Below are positions 47,290 through 59,492 of a stretch of DNA of 64,000 bases, in pieces (positions within the stretch are counted from its first letter, which is position 1; every line of letters begins with the position of its first letter). The position numbers and the translations under genes are program-made. Source of the stretch: Akebia trifoliata (Eukaryota > Streptophyta > Magnoliopsida > Ranunculales > Lardizabalaceae). Location: contig CM030706.1 in the NCBI GenBank assembly GCA_017979445.1, positions 18,462,967 through 18,526,966 on the forward strand. The letters run 5' to 3'. The notes below the pieces were generated by a model, which saw only the letters and a program-made list of their open reading frames with translations, was not told the DNA's origin and did not search any database.

Positions 47290-47770
47290 ATCCGACTTGT
47301 AGTAGATCTGGGTCGTGAACCTAGTCGAAATGGATTTAGGTCGTACCCTGTTGAAAATGGATCTGGGTCGTGGACCCAGTTGAAACAGATCTGGGTCTTA
47401 GACACAGTTGGATTGGATCTGGGTAGTAACCCAGTTGAAAATGGATCTGGGTCGTGGACCCAATTGAACCTGGACCTGGGTTGTGGACCTAGTTGGATTG
47501 GATCTGGATCGTGGACCCAGTTGGAAATGGATCTGGGTCGTGGACCCAGTTGGGATGGATCTAGGTCGTGGATCCAATTGAATATGGATCTGGGTTGTGG
47601 ACCCAGTTGGAAATGGATCTGGGTAATAGACCCAGTTGGAAATGGATCTGGGTCGTAACCCAATCGTGAATGGATCTGGGTCGTGGACCCAGTTGGATTG
47701 GATTTGGGTCATGGTCCCAGTTGAAAAGGTATGGGTTGTAAGCCCAATTTTGACAGGTACGGGTTGTGGG
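47290..47770 (-). repeat. ~30-bp hairpin array in B leader
   Basis: About 15 units of GGATCTGGGTCGTGGACCCA then GTTGGAAAT. Each has an inverted repeat CTGGGTC-GTG-GACCCAG. Open frames on both strands (e.g. Gly/Ser/Trp-rich plus, Pro/Arg/Ser-rich minus) are by-products of the repeat. Confidence 0.88.
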
Positions 47771-48009
47771 CCCGGTTTACATGGACAAGCGAGGGCCCGG
47801 TTCACAAAATTGTTTCGAGTTGGAAAATCTGTAAATTCTTCCCCCCCCCCCTTTTTTTTATTTTCTAATTTTTTTTTTGTTTTATTTTCGAAAACATTGA
47901 CTAACAAAGATCCATTTTATTTAATTTGTCCAAAACTTGGAAATTTTTTTTTTTTACGGGTCATCAATGTTTGATCAATTGTAAGTGGGCCCCTTAAAAA
48001 ATGGACTGT
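47771..48009. other. B leader spacer
   Basis: C-run at 47840-47850 and T-rich sequence; no motif. Confidence 0.4.
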
Positions 48010-48205
48010 CGAGTTCACTCTGGTCCGTGTTAATGGCACGAATCTAATGCTCATTCTGTTATCCGTGTTTTGGGCACGGATGAGACATTCACTATTTCAA
48101 CCGTGCTCAAAACACGGTTAAAGTAGTCATTGTTTCAACTGTGTTACCAACACGAATGAAGTACATTTTGGTCCATCCGTGCCATGGACACGGACCAGAA
48201 TGAAA
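48010..48205 (+). repeat. CCGTG/CACGG hairpin cluster 3
   Basis: Five units: GTCCGTG..GGCACGAAT, ATCCGTG TTTTGG GCACGGAT, AACCGTG CTCAAAA CACGGTT, AACTGTG...CACGAAT, ATCCGTG CCATGGA CACGGAC. Related to clusters at 26890 and 33785. No antisense gene is seen after this one. Confidence 0.78.
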
Positions 48206-48910
48206 TTCAGTTTCTGAAATTTCACAGAACTGTTTCTTTGCCCCTGTTTTCCATGTCTCCCCTGTTTTTGATTCTTTGCTTACTATTTTTTTTTTTTTTG
48301 TGATGCCACATGCACTACCCCCTTTTACCTAAGGGGGGATAAAAAATTTGAAAACATCTACCTAATGATCTAAGGGTGCCCTATTGGGCTTACAACTTGG
48401 GCTTCTAGGCCCAACAACAACTCGCACAATTACAACCTTGTTTGGGGGTCGATGTAACATTAAATTTGTGTCCTAACTCATCTAACCGGGCACATGCATG
48501 AATTTAATAGGTGGCTTCACGGCTACCCGATCTTCAAACCTCAATGCATACCGAAGTACGCACGTCGTTGGTTGGTGATCGGGTTTGATGTATTCATTCC
48601 CGACACTTAAAATAACGATCTCAAGCTGTGGAACTACTAAGCATCGGGGCTAAGTATATTGAGGGTGGGGTGGCTAGGGAGTGAGGCTATGCTTGCAAGT
48701 GCACACGTGCATTTTCATTCATTATTTTTCATCAACCCCCTTACAAATATATCATACAAGCAACGAAAAATAAATAAATATTACAATGGACATGTGAAAC
48801 AAAATGACAAAAGAGACATAGGAAACCACAAACAAACCATGTTAGTAAATAAAAAATTTATTTTTTTTGCCAAAATGACCGAGTTGTTGTCACAAGGGGT
48901 GAACCATGAT
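48206..48910. other. B leader, primer-site proximal
   Basis: No gene. The open frame 48659-49075 crosses the primer site and LTR boundary and is spurious. Confidence 0.5.
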
Positions 48911-48928
48911 TCCCCAATGGAGTCGCCA
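48911..48928 (-). other. Primer-binding site of B (tRNA-Arg)
   Basis: Reverse complement TGGCGACTCCATTGGGGA, two bases from the LTR. The same tRNA class as the A family. Confidence 0.82.
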
Positions 48929-48930
48929 GC

Positions 48931-50922
48931 TGTAAATACGTGGTTTTCATCATTACGACGACCACATCTACGATGGTTTGGAGTCGCCACCATTCAAATT
49001 GTAAGTGGGTGTGAATGGTCACCCGATGCACATTTTTTGGAAATTTGTCATTTTTGGCATTTTAGTGACTCATGATGGATAAGGGGTAATCAACCTTGGG
49101 ATTCGGGTAAGTGGCTCGGTTGGAGAAAAGGGAAGGGGTTAGGCACCCTTTTCTCCCCGTCAAGTGGCGGTAACCTCAACATAATTCGGTCATTTTGATC
49201 TTAAAGAGCATTGGAAAAGAAAGTGTCACGTGGAAGTGTTTGTACCCTCGATAGGAGTTCATTTTCGACTTGATCATAGGATCATTTCATTTATGAAAAT
49301 GACCCTTATGAACCTTTAGCCTTGGGGTCCATTCATAAAAAAATAAAAATAAAAAAAAAATAGAAAAGAAGGGGATGTTAGAAGAGGGAGAAGGAGAGGA
49401 TAGAGAGAGAGGGGGGGTGTTTGTTGCACCCACCTTGTATCCTTGATCCTCTTTTCTTTCTTCTTCTTTTTTTTTTTTAATTCTCTTGAATCCTTATTGA
49501 GTTGAGAGTGAAACTTTCCTTTTTTAGAAGATGATGTGAGAGAGTAGGGAAGATAAGTAGAGAGAGTAGATTTTTTCTTAGGGAGACTTGGTAACCCTTA
49601 TTGTGATGAGGGGAGGGGTATTTATAGATGTTTGGAGGAGGTTTAGGGGTATAATGGGGTAAAGAGTTGAGAGAATAAAGAATGGCATGGGTTTTAGAAG
49701 TGAAAGGTATGAAATTTGGAGCGTAAGTGAGGGTAATTGTGTAAATGAGGGAAATGGGTAGTGTTTTAACCCAAATGGTTTGGATCCTACCCAAATCCAT
49801 TTGGGTAGAGTGTTTGGTAGGGTGAGATGAGTGATGGTTGATGGGGGGAGTGGGTGGTGATGTGGGTGGTTGATGATGTTAGGGAATGGTGATGGATTAG
49901 GGTATGGGTTGAGGTGTGGGTGGTTGATGATATTAGAGAATGGGGATAGGTTAGGTTAGGGTAGGGTAAGGGTTGAGGTGATTTTGGAGAGAGGTGATGT
50001 GGGTTAGATGAATTGTTTAGAGAATGATGATGGGGGTAGGTGATTAGATGAGGGAGGTGAAGGGTGGTGATGACATGTGTCATCTTTTGGTGTGAAGATT
50101 GTGATTGGTTGATGTGGGTAGTAGTTGATGGATTAGGGTTGTGGGTTGGATAATTGGATATGGATAGGGTGATGTCTTGTGGGCTTTTGGTGTTGGGCTT
50201 TGGGGTTGTAGGTTATTTTGGATTGGGTAGGACTAGTTTTGGATTAGATTTTGAGGGTGGGTAGGTTTTAGGGTTTAGGTGACATGGAGTTAATTTTAGG
50301 TTAGGGTGTAAAGTGGGAAATTAATTACAAAAAAAGGTTAAGAGTTTATGGGCTTGGGAGTGTTTAGGGTGTTTGCAAATTTCGAGGTGAAGCGATGGAG
50401 GGTGGATGAAGGATAGGCGTCCCAAGTTTTACGTTTTTCCATTTTTTTATCTTTTTATGATTTTTAGAAATTATTAGATTGATTAAAATGCCACGTGTTG
50501 GCGAATCAGGCTTTTTAGGCCCGTTGGATAATTTCAGCGAGCACTTGGATGTAAGCGTGGAGCGGTGAAGGTTAGGATAGTGTACGATAAGTATGGTCCC
50601 TTTGGTGGGTCCCTTGGACTATTGGGTGGTTTTAGGGGCCTTGGTTCAATCAAGTTGCTACTTTTTAGCATTTTGGGCCTTTGAGGCCCGTTTGTCTATT
50701 TTGTCGAAAAATCGATGTTTTGAGTGGAGCGGGGTAGAATGGAGCTTACCGACTCTTTTGGTAGGCCTGCTAACCCATTGAGAAGTGTTAGAGGTTTTGA
50801 TTTTGGTGAAAATACCATTTTTCGATGATTCGGGCCATTGAGGCCCGTTGGCCAAATTTATTGAAAAATTACTATTTTTGGGCCCTTTCGAGTGAGGGCC
50901 TGTTCAAATTGGGGTGTGTAGA
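48931..50922 (-). repeat. B 5' LTR
   Basis: 1992 bp, the partner of the split LTR at 12363-26449. Contains the uninterrupted A1 target site near 50068-50078. TATA box 49619-49626 and hairpin 49122-49156. The last bases read GTGTAGA where the partner has GTCTACA; a small deletion at the junction fused LTR and target duplication. Confidence 0.92.
49619..49626 (-). promoter_or_regulatory. TATA box of B 5' LTR
   Basis: TATAAATA followed by CCCCTCCCC in sense. It should drive the B genomic RNA leftward. Confidence 0.6.
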
Positions 50923-51190
50923 ATGGTAACTTTTCTAACGGATCCTGGTACGATTGACACATTTTCTTGATGATTATCTTGAGATTTTTTTTGATTGATT
51001 GTTTCAACCTTTCCATTAATCTGAAAACGTGGGGAGATGATTTGTGATGTTGAATCCTGAACTTTGAACACGGAGTAATGACCTAAGCTTTGAAGTACGA
51101 CCCATTATCAGAGATCAGTTCAAAAGGTACCTCTATATCGACTGATAACATGTGCTTAAATGAACTTTTCAACTTGAGATGTAGTAGGGA
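50923..51190 (-). pseudogene. A2 integrase remnant, upstream part
   Basis: Continues the remnant at 12065-12362 across the B insertion. The sense strand reads ...ATCATCAAGAAAATGTGTCA then GTTAGAAAAGTTACCATTC, parallel to A1 18840-18890. It includes the SDNG-encoding stretch near 51100. Broken frame. Confidence 0.7.
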
Positions 51191-51439
51191 TAGCGCTAAT
51201 ATATTTTTTAACATCTTCTTTAATTCCATCGATATAAACGAGTATATATTCTGTGTTGAACAACACCTAAGCTTGTACCTAACATACCCTTATATGATTA
51301 CATGAACAAGTCTTTTGAAAATTCTGAGTAAATTCATTATCCCTTCGTGTTCCTCTAGGGATATGATAGTTTTTATCTGAATTTCTTGGAAATTTTTTTT
51401 TTTTGTTCTAAGGTTCAATGACCTTCGCTTTCTGATTGA

Positions 51440-51580
51440 AAGTTGTTGAGCCCGACCCTTATCTTCTTGTTGAGGGGAAAAATATATCTTTCAAGCCAGA
51501 TTATTAGTTAATTCGTTAATGCACTCGAGGTATTCAAAAATTTCTTTTCTTCAGATGGGGCGATAGACACCTCTATAAAC
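51440..51580 (-). pseudogene. Short coding remnant of unknown origin (A2)
   Basis: Counterpart of 18268-18430 and 58528-58680, with TCTGAAG/AAATTTTTGAATACCTCGAG in sense. Too decayed to assign. Confidence 0.4.
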
Positions 51581-54500
51581 TTGACAAATTAACCTGACTA
51601 AACAGAAAAAAAAGTCGACTCAATCTAACGAAGGCACGACTGAAAAAAAAAGGATTTGAGCTCACCCAAATGACTCATGAAAACTCAAGACTACCCACAA
51701 CGGACTTGATTAGGACTAAGGACTGAGACATTGCTTACAACCGGCATGACTGAGGCACTGTGATCTTCAAGGAACAACTGGGAAATGTTGAGATATTCTA
51801 AAGGATTTCTGATGATTGATTTGGCATTGACGTTCATTCTAACTGACCGGATTAGTAACCCTAACAAAATGGTGAACGATTGAGCTTAGGTGCAATGATA
51901 ATCCTGAAACCTTATCCAATGTGGATTATCAATTTCAGTGTTACCCCCTTGATAACATTTTAAATGAACCTTGAGATTTTATCGAATTCTGTACACCAAT
52001 CTATTAAATAATTCATTCATGTAATGATTATTCAGAAGGAAAATAATTTTACTGCACAAATCTGATTATTTTTCGCAATCATTTTTTAGGAAAACATATT
52101 TTAGTAATTTTTCAAGATCTATGCAAAAAATAGATTTTTTTGTAAATCATTTTTCCTTGAAAAAATAGTTCTTTTGTAAATCATTTTTCCTTGAAAAAAA
52201 TAGATCTTTTGTAAGTCATTTTTCCTTCATTTTCTTTTCTTTTGGAAAATATTCTCTTCTGAAAAATCATTTTTTTTTAAATATTTTTCATTTAGAAAAC
52301 ATTTTTTTTGGAGAACATCTTTTTTAAAAATGGATGGAAGCTCGAATTCAACAAAAAGTTTGAATACCATTTTGATTTGAATGGTCCGACCATCATGATT
52401 GTTGGATCGAGATGGACTGGGTCATTATGAATTATTGCAAAAAATGGATTCTTTATTGGGTCGGTGCACCCATTTTAATCAAGCAAAACAAAAAACTTTA
52501 ATCATTAAGGACAACTATACATTCTAATCTCATCATTCACATACATTCATCATTCACAAAGTTCCATTCAATAAACAACCCGGGAACACCCACGATAAGT
52601 TCGAGTCGTGACCTATAGGGAGATTTCTAGACTCTAGGTTCACTATGTGCAATGCAATTTATCTGGCCACCCTTGCCCAAGTATACCTATATACCTCTCG
52701 ATACGTGGTGACTTGGTTTGATATACCGTATAGGTGATAATCCAAAACTTCAACTCACTTCTTTGATGCCAAAAGCAGCCAGTTTAATCCCTAGATCAGA
52801 GGTGGCGCGCGATGCTTGAGCAAAGGCACTCTTAAATCACCTATTTTCTAGAATATACATCGTCTATCCTCCAAGTACAGTAGTACATAGGAGCAGGATC
52901 TTGCTTAGGCACTGGTTTTAACTAAGAAGTGCAACGGATGTACTTGGATCATCTTTGATGTACTTATGGGTACGGGTCAAGGGTTGTAGCTTTCATAGAT
53001 AGTTTGGCATCCCACAAGGGGACCGACCACGTACTAGTACTACATTGGCAATCGGGACATGTGATTGTGTGGCTCACAATAGGTCAAAGGCTCAGGTCAC
53101 TCCAGCCTGGGTGCATCGATATACCTTTCAGAGTCACCTGATCAGATGGTACTGATGCCCCAGTTTAATATACCCTAAAGTACGTGACTGGAGTTGTGAT
53201 TTTCATGAATAACATTGCATCTTCGGAGAGACCGTGCCACGCACTAGTACCACGCACTAGTACCACGTTGGCTATATTGGGACATGCAAGAGTGCAAAAC
53301 AGTAAACGTGCTTGTAGTGTGTGTAATACAGGGTGGGGTGTACCCGGGCCTTTTCAAACAAATGGGCCCGTGTACCTAATCATTTCATCACAACATGGAT
53401 ACTAAAAGGAATACTATCAGAAAGCATAATAATATCCATAACCTCAATGGGTCCATAGATCAAACCATGATATTAACCAGAACGAATACTAATCTCATCC
53501 CATCAAAAATTAAGATCGGAATAAGCACATTAAACATAGGTATCAATCCAGATCATGGCAATTTAGATAAGGATTCAATGGGTACAACAGACTAATAATC
53601 AGAATCAAGCACACCCTTTGATCCAAAAAGATATATATATTTTTTTTATTTATGGTCCAATCAGGGGTTCACTTTTGGTGATTCAAAATGATTTGATTTT
53701 TCTGTGAACATTTAATTGATGGTGGTTTGATAATTGTAGAGATGAGGAGTTATGACTCTTTTTTTTTTTTTGAAAGACATGTATGGCAAATCTTTTGAAA
53801 ATATAGACTAACCTGAATAACTCATAAGGTTTCGAATTTTACCAAGTGTCATTAAGCCACTGTGATAGATAAGCCAATGCCACGGCCTTCTAGATTTAAG
53901 GGAAAAGCTTGGATCCAAAAGTGAAATTCACATTTTTTTACTTTGATCCCATATTTTGAAAATGAACGGCTATGAAATCAAAATTCAAAAATGAAAATTA
54001 ATTTTTGAAATTTTTTCTTTTTAAATCTCAGAATTTTATCCGCCACAAGCACGTGGCATTGGATCACTCTTTCAGGTGCCACGTGACGAGGTCAATGACT
54101 CTTATTAAGTAGGAAATCTTATTAGGTTAGTAAGACTAGCCTTACATCTTTTTTTCCTCTTTTTTTTTTAAATAACAATAAATCTGCCAAGAAAATTTTC
54201 AAAAATAATTCTTTAAAAAAAATTGAAAAATGTGTTGTTGCCACATGGGGAGGTCAAAGACCTTTTGCAAGATTTGAAATCTTACTAAATTGGTGAGGAT
54301 AGCCTCACCTTTTTGCTTTTGCCTTTTTTTTATTGTTATCATGTTGCTGCCAACACATGACATCTGAACCCTTTTTATTCTTTTTAACATTTTGGCAAAC
54401 AACAAATAAACGTGGCACACAAGAAAGCAACAATTCAAAACAGATATCCGTCAGTAATCAATCAACCCCGTTAACTATTGTGGGCCATGATTTGATTTTC

Positions 54501-55756
54501 TCTCTTCTTAAGAGGACAATGCATGTAGGTTCCAAGAACTCCATCTCAAATATTGAAGAATGGCTGAAAGATGTGGTATTTGTTTCCATAAAGCTGATGA
54601 TGGATATCGTGATAAGCGATGTTGTTTCTAAAAAACACATGGAATAGATTCTCGGGAATCCATCAAGAGAGAAGAAGATAGAGTCATCTGGTTTTTGAAA
54701 ATGCAGAGAAGAGAAGAAGATGACAGAACAAAGATAAAGACAATTATTTCTTTTTTTCTTTCTTTCTTTCTTTTCTTTGGTCCCCAGCACGTTTGCCTCT
54801 TCCATGTCTGGATCTGAAATTGAATGAGTTGGTGGAAGCTTCTCCAAACAACAACAAAACAAAAAGAAACAAAAATCGATTTGGAGATAATGAATACTTG
54901 TGGATTTAGTTCAAAGAATCGAAAATTGGTCCACAAAATTGATTCTCTCAAACTAAAGGGGAAGGAGATGAGAGAGAGAGAGAGAGGAAGGAGAAAGAGA
55001 CGTCTCTCTCTTGTTGTTTTTTTTCGTTTTTGAACATATGGAGAAAAAGATACAAACAACAAAACGTGTTTTTTGCTAATGGCACACCGCATAAAATAAT
55101 TTTTATTTTATATTTTTTTTCTTGGAATTCTCTCATCATCATGAACAATATTAAAAAAAGAAATTTTTTTATTTCCTACCACATCACTCACAAATAATTT
55201 ATTTTCACAACTCGCCGCCTATGCCTAGTAACGTGCCAAAAAAAATTCATCCAAAAATATCTTTTTTTCTTTAAAAAAAAAAAAGGAAAATCATAACTCT
55301 CATCCCAACCACCATCATTCCATCCTCAATTCATATGTCAATTTGAATATTTCATTATTTAGGATCATTCTAAATGACCCTCGATTGAACCAAAAAGAAA
55401 AAAATTATATGCCAAATCCAAAATATCCAAAATTGAATCAAAGGGTACCAATAAAGGATAATACAAACCCAAAAATAATCCAAATAATAAAAATGGGTCA
55501 TTCCCCATGTCATTAACCTTTGATATTTTGCATTATTTAGGGTCATTATGAATGACCCCAAATTGAACCATAACAAAGATGTGCCAAACAAAAATATTCA
55601 ACATCCCAATCAATGATCAACAATAGAGCCAAAAGAATGATAAAAATCAAAGCAAAAAAAATAAATAAATAACTAAAAATAAAATAAAATAAAAAACTAC
55701 GTCCTACTGGCAATGCTTCCCATACTTGGGATTTTTCAAGTTGATCCTCAATAGTC
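51581..55756 (-). other. A2 leader region, no gene
   Basis: Non-coding. The conserved leader module lies at 52590-53400 inverted, with TATACGGTATATCAA copies. From 53640 to 55100 comes sequence with GA microsatellites (54970-54990) and short open frames without family resemblance. A diverged ~190-bp direct duplication (near 55340-55400 and 55515-55590) shares TAGG(A/G)TCATT(C/A)TAAATGACCC-like strings. Confidence 0.6.
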
Positions 55757-55772
55757 TCCAGTGGAGTCGCCA
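55757..55772 (-). other. Primer-binding site of A2
   Basis: Reverse complement TGGCGACTCCACTGGA; one base from the LTR. Nearly the unmutated tRNA-Arg complement. Confidence 0.8.
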
Positions 55773-56363
55773 TTGAAAGCGTCCTCAATCCGCGGGGTGC
55801 GCGGATCCACTTTTTACCTTTGAGGTTTGGGAGTCGCCACCTAATTATTACGGTCTAGGAAACAATCATTGATTCTAAAAACAAAGAAAACTAATCTACG
55901 AAAGAAAATCCGGGTCCAAGGATCACGAAACGGTGTAGGAAGGTGTTAAGCACCAACCCCGCTCGGTAAACGTCGGTCTCTACTAATTTCCAAATAGAAC
56001 TACATTGCTAAAAAGACCTAATCAATAAAAAAAATTTAAATCTTTACCTTTACGAAGACAACGGTCTTGTTCCCTCAGATCTTACAGAATAATTCTTCGT
56101 ATAGCACTCCTCGCTTCATTCTATCATCAGATTTGTTTCGGATTTCCAAAACAAAGTATCTCCTTATAAATTTTTCTAATTTTTTCATGGATTTCTGAGG
56201 TGTTTTGGAAGGGTTTCTAGGTGTTTTTTGAACTAAAGTTGGGGTATGGATGTTAGGTAAGGAGTTAGGACTTCAAAATTAGGGTTTATGGGAGGCTAGG
56301 GAAGCTTTTTAACCTACTTTTTTTAAGATTTATTTTTTGATCCGAAAATAGGTTGTAGGGACT

Positions 56364-56373
56364 CCTATTTATA
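56364..56373 (-). promoter_or_regulatory. TATA box of A2 5' LTR
   Basis: Reverse complement TATAAATAGG followed by AGTCCC. Confidence 0.65.
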
Positions 56374-56589
56374 TATTTTTTTTAAGTGCTTATTTTGATA
56401 GAGTTAGTATTTAATTATAATTCTTTTAGAAAGAGTTATTATTTAATTCTAATTATTTTAGGTAGAGTTATATTTTAATTAGAATTATTTTAAATAGAGT
56501 TATTATTTAATTAGGATTGTTTTAAATATAATTATTATTTAATTAGGATTATTTTAAATAGAGTTATTATTTAATTAGAATTCTATTAA

Positions 56590-56880
56590 GGTTTTGACTT
56601 TTAGTCTCACTTGATTGACTTTAAGATTTTGACTTTAGTCTTTACTTGATTGACTTTAAGATTTTGACTTTAGTTTTACTTGATTGACTTTAAGATTGAC
56701 TTTAGTTTTACTTGATTGACTTTAAGATCTTGACTTTAGTCTTACTTGATTGACTTTAATTTTGACTTTAGTCTTACTTGATTAACTTTAAGATTGACTT
56801 TAAGATTTTGACTTTAGTCTTACTTGATTGACTTTAAGATTTTGACTTTAGCCTTACTTGATTGACTTTAATATTAATTA
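56590..56880 (-). repeat. Expanded ~28-bp repeats upstream of A2 TATA box
   Basis: About ten plus-strand copies of GACTTTAGTYTTACTTGATT units, each with TTGACTTTA. Confidence 0.8.
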
Positions 56881-57513
56881 GGATTTCACTTTACATTAAT
56901 TAATGTTTTAATTATTAATTTCAGAATTTTTAATTATTAAAATTGTAAAATTATCGTTTTGCCCTCGGATAGGACTTTTTGCGTTTTAAATCGATTTTTG
57001 ATGTTTCAGGATGTTTTGGAATCGATTTTTCGTAAGGATTTTGATGGAATTATTGATTTGTGTCATTTATGAAATTTTTTGTGCGAAATGGTCGTGAACT
57101 TTATGAGGGGCATTTTTAAAATTTTGTCGAATTTTAGAAAAATTGGTTAAATAGTTTATTTGGTTTCGATTTATTATTTTTTGTGTTTGAAAGGATTTTC
57201 CTAAGCATAATGTAGGCTCTAGGGATGTTTTGAGATTAGGGGTATTTTGGTAATTTGATCATTTTTTAGTGATTTTTATCGTAAAACTTCTTTTTGTCTG
57301 GAAGATGATGATTTCTATGTTTTTGAGTTATATTTTCCTAGCGTAGCATGGTTTCTAAGGTTTTGTTAGTACGAGATACCTCATTTGAATTTCTGAAACA
57401 TATCTAGTAAGAAAATAAAGCATCAGAATAATCATCCATCATTGGGAACCGTTGCAATCGAGTTGACGAGTTGATTAATCATATGAGTGCAAAAATGGGG
57501 TGTTTACAGTGCG

Positions 57514-58527
57514 TGTTCCCGGGTTGCCTTGTTGGAAATGGACATTGCAAATTGATGAGATCAGGAATGTACGATTTTTGTCCTCAATGATTAATTTTTT
57601 TTTATTTAACCTGATTCAAAATTACTGTATTACTAGGTGCATCAACTCAATAAAGAATCCATTTTAAAAACTTGGCAATGGTTTATAATGACCCAGTCCA
57701 TCTCGATCCAACGATCATGATGGGCCGGACCATTTAAATTAAAATGGAATTCAAACTCTTTGCTAATTCGGGTTTCAACCCATTTTAAAATAAAAAAAAT
57801 ATTTTTCGAAAGAAGAATATTTTCTAGAAAAATATTTTCCAAAAGAAAAGAAAATGAAGGAAAAATGATTTACAAAATATTTCTTTTTTCATAAAAAAAT
57901 GACTTATGAAAATATATTTTGCATAGAATTTGGAAAATTATATATATATATATATATTAAAATAGTTTAAATCAGATTTATTGAAATTTTATTCAATGAA
58001 AATATTATTTGTCAATAATTTTTAATAATTCAATAAAATTATTTTTCCTTCTGAATAATGCAATGAATTTTTTAATGGATTGGTGCACAAAATTTAATAA
58101 AATCTCAGGGTTCATTTAAAATGTTGTCAAGGGGGTAACACTGAAATTGATTAAATTCACCTTCGACTGGGGTTATAAGGTTATCCTTGCACATAAGTTC
58201 AATCGTTCATCGTCTAGCTAGGGTTGTAAGTCTGGTCAGTTAGAACAAACGTTAATACCAAGTCAACAGTCAAAAATAGGCTCAGAATTTCTCAACATCG
58301 CTCAGTTGTTCCTTGAAGATCACAGTGCCTCAGTGCTACCAGTTGTAAGCAATATCTCGAGTCCATATTTTTTAATTAAACCCATTGTGGGTACTTATTT
58401 TAAGTTTTAATGAGTCATTGGGTTAATTTGAATTCAATATTTTTATCAATCCATCAATGTCATGTTTTTTTTAAATCGAGTCTACTCATTACCTATTAAA
58501 TTGAGTTAGTTTGTCGAGTCTATAGAG
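57514..58527 (+). other. A3 interior, right of A2
   Basis: Non-coding continuation of the A3 leader, matching A1 17030-18267: A-rich AGAAAATATTTT stretch, TATATA run at 57937-57956, then GGGTTCATTTAAAATGTTGTC-like block. Confidence 0.6.
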
Positions 58528-58680
58528 GTGTCTGTCGCCCCATCTGAATTTGATTGGATAAAGGAAATTTTTGAATACCTTGAGCGCATTAACGAATTAA
58601 GTAATAATCTTATAGATTTCTCTCTTGAACAAGAAGATAAAAGTTGGGCTCAACCTTTAATCAGAAAGCAAAGGTCATTG
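58528..58680 (+). pseudogene. Short coding remnant of unknown origin (A3)
   Basis: Reads WIKEIFEYLERINELSNNL, close to A1 18268-18430. The higher similarity than in the surrounding spacer hints it was once coding. Confidence 0.4.
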
Positions 58681-58959
58681 ACCTTGAAAATTAATTCCTG
58701 AGGAATTCAGATAGAAACCATCCTATCCCTAGAGGAACACGAAGGGACAATGAATTTACTAAGAAATTTCAAAAGACTTGTTCGTGTGATCCCATGAGGA
58801 TATGTTAGGTGCAAGCTTTGGCATTATCCGACACAAAATAGATACTCACTCGATGAAATGGAAATACCAATGAGATCAAAGAAGATGTTACAAAATGTAT
58901 CAGTGTTGGACTTTTCAACATGGTAGGCTCTTAAAATAGATTATCATTCTCAGACTAAG

Positions 58960-59492
58960 GAAACAGTTGGAATGGAATTGATCTCTGATAATAGGTCACA
59001 CTTTAAAGTCGAGATTATCACTCTGTTCAAGATCTGGCATCACAAATCATCTCCCCACCTCAGACCAATGGAGTAGTTGAAGTAGCCAATAAAAATCTCA
59101 AGACAATTATCAGGAAGATGTGTTAAGCACATAGAGATTGATCTAAAAGTTGTCATTCACACTGTAGGCATATTGTATTTTAATACAATCTTCCACTGGA
59201 ACTACTCCCTACCGTCTAGTGTATGATACAAAATTAATTTTATCAATTGAAATGGAAATCCCGTATCTCAAGCTCTTGATGAAAAGTCAATTGTTAGAAA
59301 TAAAATGGGTCCATTATCGATACGAAGAACTAAATTGATTGAAGAGAAACAACTTAGAATCTTGTACCACGTGCAAATTTATCAGAGAAGAGTCACTCAT
59401 ACGTTTGACAGGAAGGTCAACGTTCGCCACTTACAAGTCAAGAATTTAACCATCGGACTTCAAAGAAAATTAAGCACCCCTCCTCGACCATA
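58960..59492 (+). pseudogene. Integrase remnant of A3
   Basis: Same truncated C-terminal integrase as in A1: ISDNRSHFKV, then NKNLKTIIRKMC, and further on ILYHVQIYQRRVTHTFDRKV with VRHLQVKNLTIGLQRKL. Several stops and frameshifts, and a partial duplication of the tail near 59560-59700. Confidence 0.72.

Larger units (their letters stand above)
12363..50922 (-). mobile_element. Element B: Tat/Ogre-lineage retrotransposon with gag-pol and two antisense genes
   Basis: 5' LTR 48931-50922, primer site 48911-48928, gag-pro-pol 46484-37170, antisense genes 29119-35700, polypurine tract 26450-26463, 3' LTR 26449-25604 plus 13494-12363. Subtracting the 12.1-kb A1, the 1.58-kb solo A LTR and the 1.74-kb solo LTR leaves about 23 kb, the giant size typical of Ogre-like elements. 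The target site is TGAAT at 12358-12362. On the right, GAAT survives at 50921-50924 with a small deletion fused to the LTR end. The joined flanks restore the A2 integrase remnant (parallel to A1 18880-18900). Confidence 0.88.
8306..57508 (-). mobile_element. Element A2: LTR retrotransposon inserted in A3
   Basis: Minus-strand element. 5' LTR 55774-57508, primer site 55757-55772, interior 55773-50923 and 12362-9849, 3' LTR 9848-8306. The interior is split by element B. The flanks are GTGGG (8301-8305) and GTGCG (57509-57513). Removing A2 restores a sequence parallel to A1 around 17010-17035 (tcGTGGGTGTTC...GGGTTG), which shows the site was the leader of another A element. Confidence 0.87.
55774..57508 (-). 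repeat. A2 5' LTR
   Basis: 1735 bp. Plus-strand ends TGAAAGCGTCC and GGGTGTTTACA. Longer than its partner mainly because the TTGACTTTAAGATTTTGACT-type repeat at 56590-56880 has about ten copies against about five. Confidence 0.92.

Noticed and set aside
47256..47907. Pro/Arg/Ser-rich and Gly/Ser/Trp-rich open frames on both strands
   Set aside because: By-products of the ~30-bp palindromic repeat; both strands stay open for the same reason.
48659..49075. 138-codon plus-strand frame
   Set aside because: It spans the primer site and LTR boundary of B on the non-sense strand.
57937..57956. TATATA run as a promoter
   Set aside because: Simple dinucleotide repeat in non-coding interior, with no downstream gene.
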